From: Styela clava
Lineage: Eukaryota; Chordata; Ascidiacea; Stolidobranchia; Styelidae
DNA: 64,000 nt
Assembly: GCF_964204865.1 (NCBI RefSeq)
Contig: NC_135255.1
Coordinates: 12,429,135-12,493,134 of the forward strand
Direction: 5' to 3'
A program made the position numbers and the translations under genes. The notes beneath the pieces are model-generated. The model ran no database searches and was not told the DNA's origin. It saw only the letters and a list, made by a program, of their open reading frames with translations. Numbering within the stretch: the first letter of the stretch is position 1; the number at the start of each line of letters is the position of its first letter. Shown in pieces: positions 12,168 to 22,797 of the stretch.

Positions 12168-15100
12168 TCAATTCCACCATTCAATAGCTCTAGAATCCTT
12201 TTCTTTATTATTAACAGGAGCATTGTTGAGTCCGATTAACGACGCAGCGTCGAAGGTTCCCATAGCAGCTCGCATAGCTTCCTCGTGGACCCGCTTCAAT
12301 TCATGCTCGGCAACCGATTCCCCAATCTCTCGACGAACCTTGAAGGATGTCAACAGTTGAGAAGATATACCCATTTGTATTCGATGCAAAATTACATCGA
12401 TTGACTAATGAGTTACGCTTTTTGATTATATATATATTCCATCTTCCGTAATAATTATTAATAATCTCCATGCATGATTTAAAAAATTCGGTTCGTTTGG
12501 GTAAACTATTTCACTATAAAGTGAATGAAAAAACAGCAGGCGTCCAAATCATAGTCGGAATAATTATTTGAAATATGAATATTTAATCTGTGTCCCGCGG
12601 GCATAAATATTTCTTATGCCACTCTACTGAACGAAAATATGAACATGGGATATTTTGAAATGGTAAATCTCTATTTGTTATGTTACTAGTGCTGTTTCTC
12701 TTGTTAGTCGTACGTATGCGTGTACTCAGCACTTGTAGGCAAGGTTAGATTACCGTTTTCTAAATTAGAAGTTTACGTTGAAGATTTCCAACCAGCGTTA
12801 TAATAACAGATACATAGTTCTTTAACTCACCTTAATTATTGCGTCCACGTATGCCTTGTATTTGATGAAAGATTTTTCCTTTGCTTTTTGAATAAGCTGA
12901 AAATAAGAAGAATTAAAAATTGGAAATTTAAAAAAATAAAAACTGATTCCGCGGTAATGTAATATATATTTTGCAAGAAACTAGACCGCGGAAAATGTAG
13001 CCTATCCACGGAAAGTTTATAAAATTATCAGCGTTGCCCATGTACGACTTGCCCATTTTGCTGTGGTGCACGTCTGACGTATGAAACAAAAAACACAAGA
13101 CCGTGTTTTAATTAAGATAGAAATATTTACTAAGTTTATATATATATTTATAATTCTATGACTTTCTGTGTTTACATGCTGAAACAAACAAAAATTAAAC
13201 CTGTTTATTTCTCTCTTCATTCTCAGCGTTGACTACATCCAACCTCATTTTACACTTTTCCAGAATACGATCTCGGTAATCTTTCCATAGTTGCTCTGGT
13301 CCAATTTTAGCAATAGTTTGAAATTTTTCCATTGCTTTTTGTTGGGCACTTTCATGTAGAGATTGGACTTCTTTCTCGTCCATCGTTCCATCGTCTCGGT
13401 AACGTACCTGTAATAAATCATTTCATTACAATTTGAATGACACTGCGTAATGCAAATTCGATGTTATTTTAGAAAAAGGTGTTAGTCGAGCGCTTTGCGA
13501 GAATTCATAAGATAATTACCAACATCAGTCAAAATAAGATAAACTGCCAAGACCACGGAACACCCACAGTTTCAGTTATTGCAAGCACTGGAATCTCTAA
13601 GGTTTGACCGGAAGCCTGTCATAGTCTACGTTCCAGAGAAAATGCTTGCGCGCGGTTCGAGTCCAAGATCTGCAACCAGCGACGTTGCCAAATCCCATGG
13701 ATTCGACTCAGAATCTACAAAAATGGAACGCGATGATAGGACAAAACCAAACAAACGATTCTAAAATAACATACTTTCAACCCATCTTCCATTAGTTCAT
13801 TGTACAAATTGATAGCTTTTTCACACAAATCTTCCATCACCTAAAAACAAATATATATATATAGAAATAACATTGAAAGGCATTTCATATACTTGTATAG
13901 TCGTAAAGACATTCCAGCCCCATAACTTTAATATGTTTGGTCATTTTATCGTTTTTATGACTTCAAAGTCATGTTAGCTAATTTTACAAATTCTACTTTG
14001 GGGGGAATTGTATGGTAGTAACACAAGTTATGTGAAAATTGTATTATTACAAACTCACATATCGTCACGCTAATAACCGAATTGCGTAAGTCATTTTTAG
14101 CAGTTTTGAGAAAAACGTAAAAAACTTCCTAATGATATTGTTATGCCATTGAGAGTCAATAATTTGCCATGGTTCAATTTTTTGATCGTAACCGGAATTA
14201 GGTTAATTTGTATGACGTAGTTAAGTGACGTCATAATGGCGCACTGTGACTTAGGCAGAAATGTGTCTATGACTTGGGGACATACGCAATTTTGCAACTT
14301 GGCTATATGCACCAGTCCTGAAAACTAATCATTCCAAAAACGAATGTAATTCTCAGTATCTGGAATGTCTAATCCCCAAAATAGCTAATCAGTTTCAATT
14401 ACATTATTTTTTATGTTTAAAAATATATATTTCATCAATATAACACGTTCTGCACACCCACCGGAATAAGGTTAAGATTAAATATAAAGAATAAAACAAC
14501 AATGCATCCAATATAAAAGCCAACCAAGGTGAATTGGACTCGGACAGTGAATATCACAAGTGCACGCCTTCATATACTATAGTACAAATTCAAATTAATA
14601 CGCGCTGAGCTAGAATCCGAAATGCAAAAACTCGAGAATACGTCGCAGAGGTTATTTTGCCTTTGTGACGTCACAATAGTCCCGCGGTAACAATGAAAAT
14701 TCATTATGACGAAACAATTGCACAAATGTGCATACCATACAAAATCTCCTATTTTATGGGTTTCGGAATTCCTAAAATAAAATCTGAGTTAACAGACAGG
14801 TGCGCAGCATTACATAAATACCTATTTTATAAAAAACTCAAAATCGCCAAAATGACTTACGCAATTCGGTTATTAGCGTGACGATATATATATGCAGAAA
14901 AAGATTATTATTTGTTTCAAATAAATATATATATGCGAGCTTACTTAAAATGCTGCGGTGTACGATAACTGCATTGATAAACCCTACTATAAAAATGTAT
15001 AACTTGCAGAAAAGGTTTAATTCACCTTGCCATTATGCTGTTCGTTCTGAGTACGAACAACTCCATAATATTTTTGACAATCATCTGTCAATACTCCTCT

Positions 15101-15563
15101 GTTCTGTTTACGAAATCCGCTTGAACCTGACTCAAGAAAACGCGTTGCTTTGAAGTTGTATCCCAGATAACCACCACCTGAGTAGTCTGACGAAAATTTA
15201 TCCTGTGAGAAATTTGACAGACATAATAAGTGAAGTATAGTTACGTAAATCATAGGTAGGTATTGATTTGTCTTATTTCAGTTTTTGTAAAATGCGATTT
15301 GTATATACCAAACTCACCAAACAAATTTAACGTAAAATATATTCATAAAGTTATGAAAAACAATCCATAAAGCTAACGGCTTTTATACTTTCTCTTAACA
15401 TGAATAATCTCGATATTATATCACATTAGTTCATATTTTTTGTTCGTTTTTTTTTGTAACAGCACCAAACGGAGTAGCGTCATTTAAGCAGCGGGTTGCT
15501 CCCTTCATCTATAATATTCCCAAACGATACTCAATAAAACTAAAAAATTACCGTCTTACTCAT
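12168..15563 (-). CDS. GBP/atlastin-like helical-domain protein lacking a GTPase domain
   Basis: Minus-strand exons in transcript order: 15563-15552 (M-S-K-T), 15202-15026, 13840-13775, 13407-13201, 12896-12831, 12338-12168; all junctions are phase 0. The product is 232 residues. Residues 64-176 are strongly helical. Stretches such as LYNELMEDG and LHESAQQKAMEKF resemble the helical stalk of guanylate-binding proteins and atlastins, where LHxxxxxxAxxxF is typical. No G1 P-loop, G2-G4 motif, transmembrane pair or CaaX box is present. The N-terminal 63 residues are Gly/Ser-rich and unlike anything I know. The ATG lies about 150 bp from the plus-strand ATG at 15712, suggesting a divergent promoter. 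The exon chain is secure from frame and splice signals. The family call rests on pattern resemblance only, and an unrelated helical protein is possible. Confidence 0.6.
14062..14884. mobile_element. 823-bp MITE with perfect 36-bp TIRs, TA target duplication
   Basis: Positions 14062-14097 and the reverse complement of 14849-14884 are identical over 36 bp, beginning TCGTCACGCTAATAACCGAA, with partial similarity continuing further inward. TA dinucleotides at 14060-14061 and 14885-14886 fit a Tc1/mariner-type target duplication. No transposase is encoded. It occupies most of the intron between exons 2 and 3 of the GBP-like gene; without it that intron would be about 360 bp. Confidence 0.85.
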
Positions 15564-15711
15564 CTTGTTCTTGTTGTTCCACAGCAGAGTTTTATAAAAA
15601 CGTATATTTCCTCTTTTTTTCTATTATTTCTATTATAAAGTTAGAACCATTTACGTAATACAACATTGCAAGGGTGGTAGAATATATCAGTAATTATCGC
15701 AATAATTGACA
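15564..15711. promoter_or_regulatory. Probable divergent promoter region
   Basis: The minus-strand ATG at 15563-15561 (GBP-like gene) and a plus-strand ATG at 15712 face away from each other across 148 bp. No clear TATA box or named factor site is visible. Function is inferred from geometry alone. Confidence 0.35.
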
Positions 15712-15846
15712 ATGAGCCTGCGCACTAGAATTTTTAGGCTTGGTAGAGCCTACAAGATTTTGCCAAACTTGATAACCGGAGGTAAGGATTTTTCTTATTC
15801 ACTGCGACCCGCTTTCACTAACGGCGCAGTAGTTAACGAATTATGA
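15712..15846 (+). CDS. Putative 44-codon small ORF or first coding exon
   Basis: ATG AGC CTG opens a basic, amphipathic reading frame, MSLRTRIFRLGRAYKILPNL onward, that runs to TGA at 15844. A consensus donor (G|GTAAGG) follows position 15781, so it could instead be a first exon ending in phase 1. I found no convincing downstream exon before HSDL1. The N terminus could serve as a mitochondrial presequence. It may also be untranslated leader sequence. Confidence 0.2.
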   Translation: MSLRTRIFRLGRAYKILPNLITGGKDFSYSLRPAFTNGAVVNEL

Positions 15847-16183
15847 CCAAATTTGACAAATTATTCTCGCATTATGACATATCCATATTATGTGACAATT
15901 TCAATACAATTTATTTCGTCATTCTGAAAACTCCAACACTCGATGAAACGAACAAAACAAATAACACAAATGCCCGAATAACAAGCAAATTTCATATCGA
16001 TCCTGAACACGAACATGTAAAAAATAGGCTAGCGGAAAATCTGCTGAGATTCTTGTGAATATAATTTGCTCATATATCTGCTTTATTTATAATTTGCGAA
16101 AACGGATTTAATGTCAACACGCTTCATTTCACGTGAATACCATTGCTATGGCAGTAGCTGATATGGCCATCAGGGAACAGGTG

Positions 16184-16520
16184 TGTAAAGTTACTAGTTT
16201 TCATGACCTATTTTTATCCTAATGGCAACGAAATATTTGTTTTGTACTGTATAATTCTGGAATAACGTGAATGTACCAACTTACTTTGTAACATCTAGTG
16301 ATGATTTTTAATGAAACCCGGACACATCAAACCACTTGAAATCTAGTAATCCGTGGAATTCCCCCAAGAATGAGTTGCGTAAAGTTACCAGTTTTCATGA
16401 CCTACGTATTTGTATCCTAATGGCAACAAATTGTTTTTACTGTATAAATCTGGAATACCGTGAATGTACCGAATTAGTTTTTGATATCTAGTGATGATTT
16501 TTAATGAAAGCCCGAACACA
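16184..16520. repeat. Tandem duplication, 195-bp period, upstream of HSDL1
   Basis: About 145 bp starting at 16184 (GTAAAGTTACTAGTTTTCAT) recur at 16379 with scattered substitutions. Both copies end near GTGATGATTTTTAATGAAA. The pair lies 370-700 bp before the HSDL1 ATG. No coding content. Confidence 0.8.
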
Positions 16521-16885
16521 GCATACTGTACCACGATTGCTTGGCATAACACACAATTATTTATTCTCAGTGGCCCGCATCCCCCCATTTCGGTGCCAGC
16601 TTCCATTCAACGCCAGAACGCACCTTCGAAACCACTGAATAAATTCGTTCTAACTTGAACAAACGTGAATATATAATCGTTTTAATAGGTACATGAGTAA
16701 AAGTATCCGCGATCCCTTTGCAGCTCTGTTTTGCTGATTAACGATATTTTCTCCCGCAGTTTTTGACACACAATCGTGCTAAGCGTAAGCGTATCCACAT
16801 CGTATCATTTGTGTAGTATAGCATACGAGCGTCATTTGCGGCGCATGTTGCTGTCTGGATTGTGGCATTAACATTCGATCAGACG

Positions 16886-19878
16886 ATGGCGGCCGTAGAT
16901 TCTTTCAGTTTTTTAATCAATCAAATAGCCCAAGTTGGACGGGAAAACTGGGATTACTTTATTGATATTGTGGCAATCGTAGGAGCGTGGTATGCTTTGA
17001 GGTTCACTGCGGAGTTTGGCTATCACACCTTTGTGCACTATAGACGAGCAGTTTTCTCGGCAAGAAATTTTGTCAAACATTATGGAAGATGGGCAGTTGT
17101 AACAGGTAGGTACCATACTTGTACATGTGTACTGATTAGCTTGTGTAGGGTCACATCATACTGCTGTGCTGTCATACCTTACTTCTGTACTTTCTAACAG
17201 AAAATTCAATCTCACAGAACTAAATTACTCAACTCAATATTGCAATATATTTCTGGTATGGCATAGATGGTATGGCAATGGCAATATATTTCTGATATGG
17301 GGCTGAATTTTAAAACTGTTCTTGTGCGATTACGTATATTTGTGTATTAGGTCAGTAGGTCAACCTTGATTTGCTGTAAAGTTGAGCTGCATTGTTTATC
17401 ATTAAATTTAGACATAGTTTGGCTTTCATTATATTTTTGGCTACAAACACAATAGTGGTAAAGATACTTTTGAATGTGCTTCTTTGCTTTTTAAGTAAAC
17501 CTTAAAAACAATGTAATTTATATAAAATAAATTGAATATCACTTACATCTTTAGGTTGTACATCAGGGATTGGGAAGCAGTTCTGTAGACAACTAGCTGA
17601 ACGAGGGGTCAACATTGTGTTGATTGGAAGAAATTCAGAACTTTGTGCTAAAGAATCAAGGTTAATTTTTATTAATGTTCACAGCACAAGAGAGTGGTGC
17701 ATTCAGTCTGTCCATTTGCGGTCATATAGTTCGTCTATGACACTTTATTTACCCTGCTATCAATCTGAGATCATTCATTTTGTAATTTTCACTGCAATGT
17801 CTAATTTTATCCTGTCATAAAAATTGTGGAAGAAACATTTGTGGAAATTTGTTCAGGCATAAAATAGTAACTGAAACTGAAAGATGGAGGGAAATTTAAT
17901 GATTAATAAATGGTATTACCAAATTTTTCCAGGTATCTTGAAAAGCGATATGGTGTTCATACTTTCACTATAATTCATGATTTTTGCACTGCATCTGCTG
18001 ACCAGTATGCAGGAATCACAGACATTCTCAAAGATAAAGAAATTGGGATATTAATAAATAATGCTGGAGTTCATTATGATCATCCAATGTATTTTACAGA
18101 GGTTAGTACATTGTAATATCAATGCATAGGCTTAACTACCAAGGTTTCAATAGTTATTAATATGAATATACTGGTATACCCATCCATGCAACATGAATGT
18201 TCATTTTTGCAAAGTATTTTTTATAGAACAAATTTTACATATAATTACAGTTCATGTTTCTATCATTTTAACCTTGTTTATGTTAATAGCAGGCATTTGT
18301 TTTGTCTCATTTTTTCAATTCCAAGCATATTTTGTAAAATATTATGACAAACTTTGAAATTGTTAAGTGCAGAGGCATGTCTATTTGTTTCAACCAACAT
18401 GCGCACAGTATGGCCAATAAATGAGTTATATATTATTTTAATATACAGGTTGATCCAGAACGTCTATATGCAATAACACAAGTAAACATGACTGGATTAG
18501 TTATGTTAACTCATGCTATTGTACCATCTATGATAGCGAGAAGAAAGGGATTGATAGTAAATCTTTCATCTGGAGCAGGATGGCTTCCCGTCCCTCTTAT
18601 TACACTATATTCTGCTTCGAAGGTAAATTTTTTATTTAGTAGTAACAACACTATTTTTCTAAACCAGGCTCAGCAGTCACAATTTTCTTTAATATTATGT
18701 GTGTAATGAAGTTGGAATGGGGTTACAAGAATACACTTTATCCTTAACTTGGGATGCAAACGTTAGGTTGCGTGTACTATACCATCACATCCAAAAAATG
18801 GAAATATAATCTTGTGTTATTTTGATCATTTTTCATTTTGTGTGGACAAACCAATGCTTGATGTAGTAAGTAAGCTCAGAGACAATTAATATATGCAATA
18901 GTCATTTCATTGTCAATGTGATCCTTCACAATTTTTAATTTGATATTTGAAGCAATATAATATTGTATGGTGGTTTCATATATGATGTCATTAATTTATA
19001 TTTTTTTTGTAAAGAAATATGTTCAAATATTGCCAAAATTTTGTTTTTGAATTTTTGGTAATATTGGTATATCTGGGAGATTCAGGCTTTTATTTTGAGT
19101 TATTATAACAGAAATATAATGGATTCTAACAAAAATACTATTTTTCAGGCATTTGTCAGTCATTTTTCAAAGTCACTTGGTATGGAATTGAAGCAACATA
19201 ATATTCATATACAATCCTTAGAACCGATGTATATATCAACCAGAATGTCAAAATTTTCATCATTGCTGAGCTCAACAAGTCCTAATGCTAAAATATATGT
19301 CAAGAATGCATTGAAATCATTTGGAAAAGTTAGACATGGCACTGGACATTATCCACACACTATACAGGTCAGTTGATAGTTTTACAGTTACGGTATGTCT
19401 GTTATCTATGGGACTCTCTTTAACCGTCTTTTAAATTAGGAGGCTCAGAAAGAAGTCTTTACTGGGTTCCATTCACCAGACAGCTATGCACCATAGTAGT
19501 ATTAGATGTCTACATATTCAAACTAATTATATAGAAAAAAGGAATGTTTGAATATCTGAATACAAAAGTAAAATTGTTACATTGGCCCATTTTCGATATC
19601 AGCTAATTGGAAAGAAAAATAATTGAAAACAAGTAGCTTACAACAAGACACTTCCATTTTCTACTAATACTCTGTGTTCAATAACTTTGTGATGTAAGCT
19701 CGATTATTTTTCATTTAAATTTTTTCGTTGGTCGCCTTGTGAGGTTGCTATTTGTATTTCTATATTCTAGATGCTGATAATCAGGTGGTGTCCTCATTGG
19801 TTAGCTGTACGTGCATCAGCCATTCTCCAGCACCATTTACATTCAGAAGGTTCTCAGAAAAAATTGAAAAAAGAATGA
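16886..19878 (+). CDS. HSDL1: Hydroxysteroid dehydrogenase-like protein 1 (SDR family), catalytic Tyr retained
   Basis: Six exons: 16886-17105, 17555-17660, 17933-18101, 18449-18622, 19149-19367, 19771-19878. They join in frame to 331 residues, close to the 330 of vertebrate HSDL1. The start MAAVDSF matches the vertebrate N terminus. A hydrophobic segment near residues 25-45 precedes the Rossmann fold. The cofactor motif TGCTSGIG spans the exon 1/2 junction. NNAG lies in exon 3. LSSGAG (Ser 205/206) and YSASK (Tyr 219, Lys 223) lie in exon 4. Vertebrate HSDL1 is annotated as inactive because Phe replaces the active-site Tyr; here Tyr is present, so the Ser-Tyr-Lys triad looks complete. The substrate is unknown. 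HSDL1 is mitochondrial in vertebrates, and location here is inferred. The last exon is well supported by the acceptor at 19769-19770. Confidence 0.92.
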
Positions 19879-22797
19879 ACATCACAGATGAGAGATTAAA
19901 TATATGAATCATGCGAATGTTTTTAATTCACTGTGCAAATTGATGATTTTTTTTACCTTTGCTGGCTTTTCTCGATAATGATAGACCGATTCTCTATGAA
20001 ATATGCAAGCATTTGGTTTTCTGTGAAGGAAATGGTACAGTGCAGTGGTTTCTGATATTTTTTTTCTTCAGACATATTTAAGATCACACTTTTTGAAAGC
20101 AAGCAGTAATATTCAAGAAGGGATGCATTTTGGCACCGGAACAATCCAGAATTTGTTTGTTTGTATTAACTTGTACACAATCTCACAGCACCTTCATCTG
20201 AATTAAACCGACCTAATTTCAGCCTTGTTCATGCTCATTATCTGAAAATCCTACTCCTCTGGCTGAGGACCTCCAGTTCAGTGACAACCTGAAAAGTATG
20301 ATTAAAAAACAAAATTCTATCCATTTGTTGTATTTTAAACCTGATAAAACGCTACTATTAGCTTAGTATTAGCTTACAAAATTTTCTTACAGCAGACTTT
20401 CTATTTGTTATCTTACTCCCCTTTTTTGTTTGAATATCAATACCCTTCATGTAACGAAAGTTTCATTGCAGTCATGGACATTCTGAGTGGTGCTAAAGAT
20501 ATTTTGATTGCTGTGAATGGCAAACACATAATTCTCTTTCCATTGATTTTTATTTATTTAATTTTCTGACATTACTTTGATTTTAAAGTGATTTACTTTC
20601 ACTTGAATTTACTAATTGTTTGTGTTTACCATCTTTTCTTGCCTTTCTGATAGTTCCTGTGAAGTTTTGCTGACACAGTAGTATTCTGATTTTAAAGTCT
20701 GCTTCGCATTTATTAGATAATTGGAATGTTTTATATGATCTGAAGTACAGTGTTCTGCTTAATATTACCACTAGACTATGTTATGTTTATATTTTTTGCA
20801 GCTGTGAATTGTAAACAATGCTCAATGGAAGCAATTTATTTGTTCAGTCAAGCTTATTCGCTTCTGTTTTGGTATTTCTAATTTTGCATGGCACCCAGAA
20901 AGAATTACCGTACTCATTTGTCTTCCGTTTCCTTCTGTGATAATGTTATAATCTGTGTTGTAGCTGAATGCTTTATAATTTTTCATTTTATGCAAGAATG
21001 TTGTTTCTGACAATGCTGATTAATACTTTGTTTTGAGTATGCAGTTTTATTGATTGGCACCAATATAATATAATATAATAATGGACCAAAAGGAGTGATG
21101 TTCATTTGAGTATTGCGAGTTAATGGGAATAGAAGTAGAAAAATAAGAATCTATTCCGAGAATAATTTAGTAGGTGATCTTTTTGTTTTAAAGGAAGTGG
21201 CCTGGAGCTGTATAGCACGGATTTCGCATGTTTATGAAATTATAATTTAGATACCGTGTGGCATGGGCTCAAATTCAGAAAAAAAACCAAATATGCTAAA
21301 ATCACTGCTGTACGCCGGTCACTTGTCGGTAAAGTAAGAGCCGGTCGTGAAATCACACTAATCGAATCTGGGAAACGTGGAACTTTCTATGACCTAATTG
21401 AAAATATTTTCATACTTTTATGGACGTTCCGGTACGAAATATGCGCATTTTCTACACGCGGAGTTTACTAACACTCTTATATCCTCTTTGGTTATTAAGT
21501 CGGAAAATGATCGGTCTGTCTGGCCGATATTTAGTATAAACGAAAGGCGCCCGGCCACAAGATAGAAGTCAGTCTGTTGGAAATGGCGGAATTTGAAATG
21601 CCAAGTTTTGCAATTTTTTTGTGTTCCTCAGCTCTTTTTATGAACCACGCTCGCAATTTTATACCTTCACTTTAAAAGCTAGGTATCAGAGGTTAGTTTT
21701 TTGTAAAAAATAGAATGCGGTACAATTATTGAATACAAACATCTTTGTAAACGTAACTTATACGAGAATGGTACAGGTCAACATTTACTGGTGCCGGTAC
21801 GGTACCATGGCTACTTAACTATTTTCACCAAAGGTCCGTACACAAAATCTAAAAATTACCGAGGTCTTGTCATTCCAGGATATATAGGCTATATACTAAC
21901 TACGGTATGCGAACTAAATTTCAAATGCATCGTTTGACAAAATACAAGAGCCATTTTCAATATCCTGATATCGCGCTTCAGTGTCGGTTAACTTATACCT
22001 TCGACTAGAATTATTTTCAAGACTGAAAATTTGGAATAGCCTATCTAAGTTGCGGAGAAGAAGGTTTTTCAAATAATATTAAGAAAAACCACAACGTTTA
22101 CATGAATTTTAGCAAAGCGATTTATTAGTCGACTTCGTGTCCAATAGCAAAGTTATTTGTCAATTTGTTGTTAATCTTGGAAATCACATTTCAGCATTTA
22201 TTCGTTTTTGCCTGCCAATCAAATAAAAACTGACAAATAGCATGCAAAGCCACAGAAACAATCTTAATGATTACCTTCTGACCTTATCTAAAAATCTGTG
22301 AAAAATGTATCCAAGCAGCCGCTAAAACTTCAGTTTTACGCCTCCATTGACATCTTGCTAATTAGGCAATGCTTGGGGAGTAAACAAGTAAGACGATGCT
22401 CTGAGAAACCTATATCACCATAACAATTTTTCCTCAGTGGTTTAGAGAAAAATGCATTACATCACGATTATGAAATAAAAAAACCCAAGCATTCAAATTC
22501 AAGAAGCAGCTGCGGTCCATATTTACTAGCTTACTCGAAAGATTCCAGATTCGGACCATGGCCCTCTAGTTGAGTAGCCCTGCCAGGCTGCCATATACAG
22601 CATTTTGTCCCAGAGACATTTCATTAAGTTACCAGTTCATGTCGTGTATGTTTGCTATATCTGTATATAGTCAAATTGTCCACCTCCTGTATGAACTGCT
22701 TTTATTACAATCAACGAAGTGAATCAATTTTTCATATGCTGATATGATATTTAATTTTTCATATTTAACAACAGTGCTTAAAACTAGGAACTGAGAA
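19879..22797. other. HSDL1 3' flank and PCM1 upstream region
   Basis: AT-rich DNA with no coding exon I can support. ATTAAA variants near 19896 and 20203 are possible HSDL1 poly(A) signals. A GC-richer stretch around 21530-21660, including GAAATGGCGGAATTT, could be a PCM1 transcription start or leader exon. An acceptor-like CAACAG at about 22765-22775 precedes the PCM1 ATG by about 25 bp, suggesting a 5' UTR intron. No transposon ends were recognised. Confidence 0.4.

Noticed and set aside
21256..21471. 71-codon frame upstream of PCM1
   Set aside because: No homology recognised and no start or splice evidence. Lies in the probable promoter/leader region.
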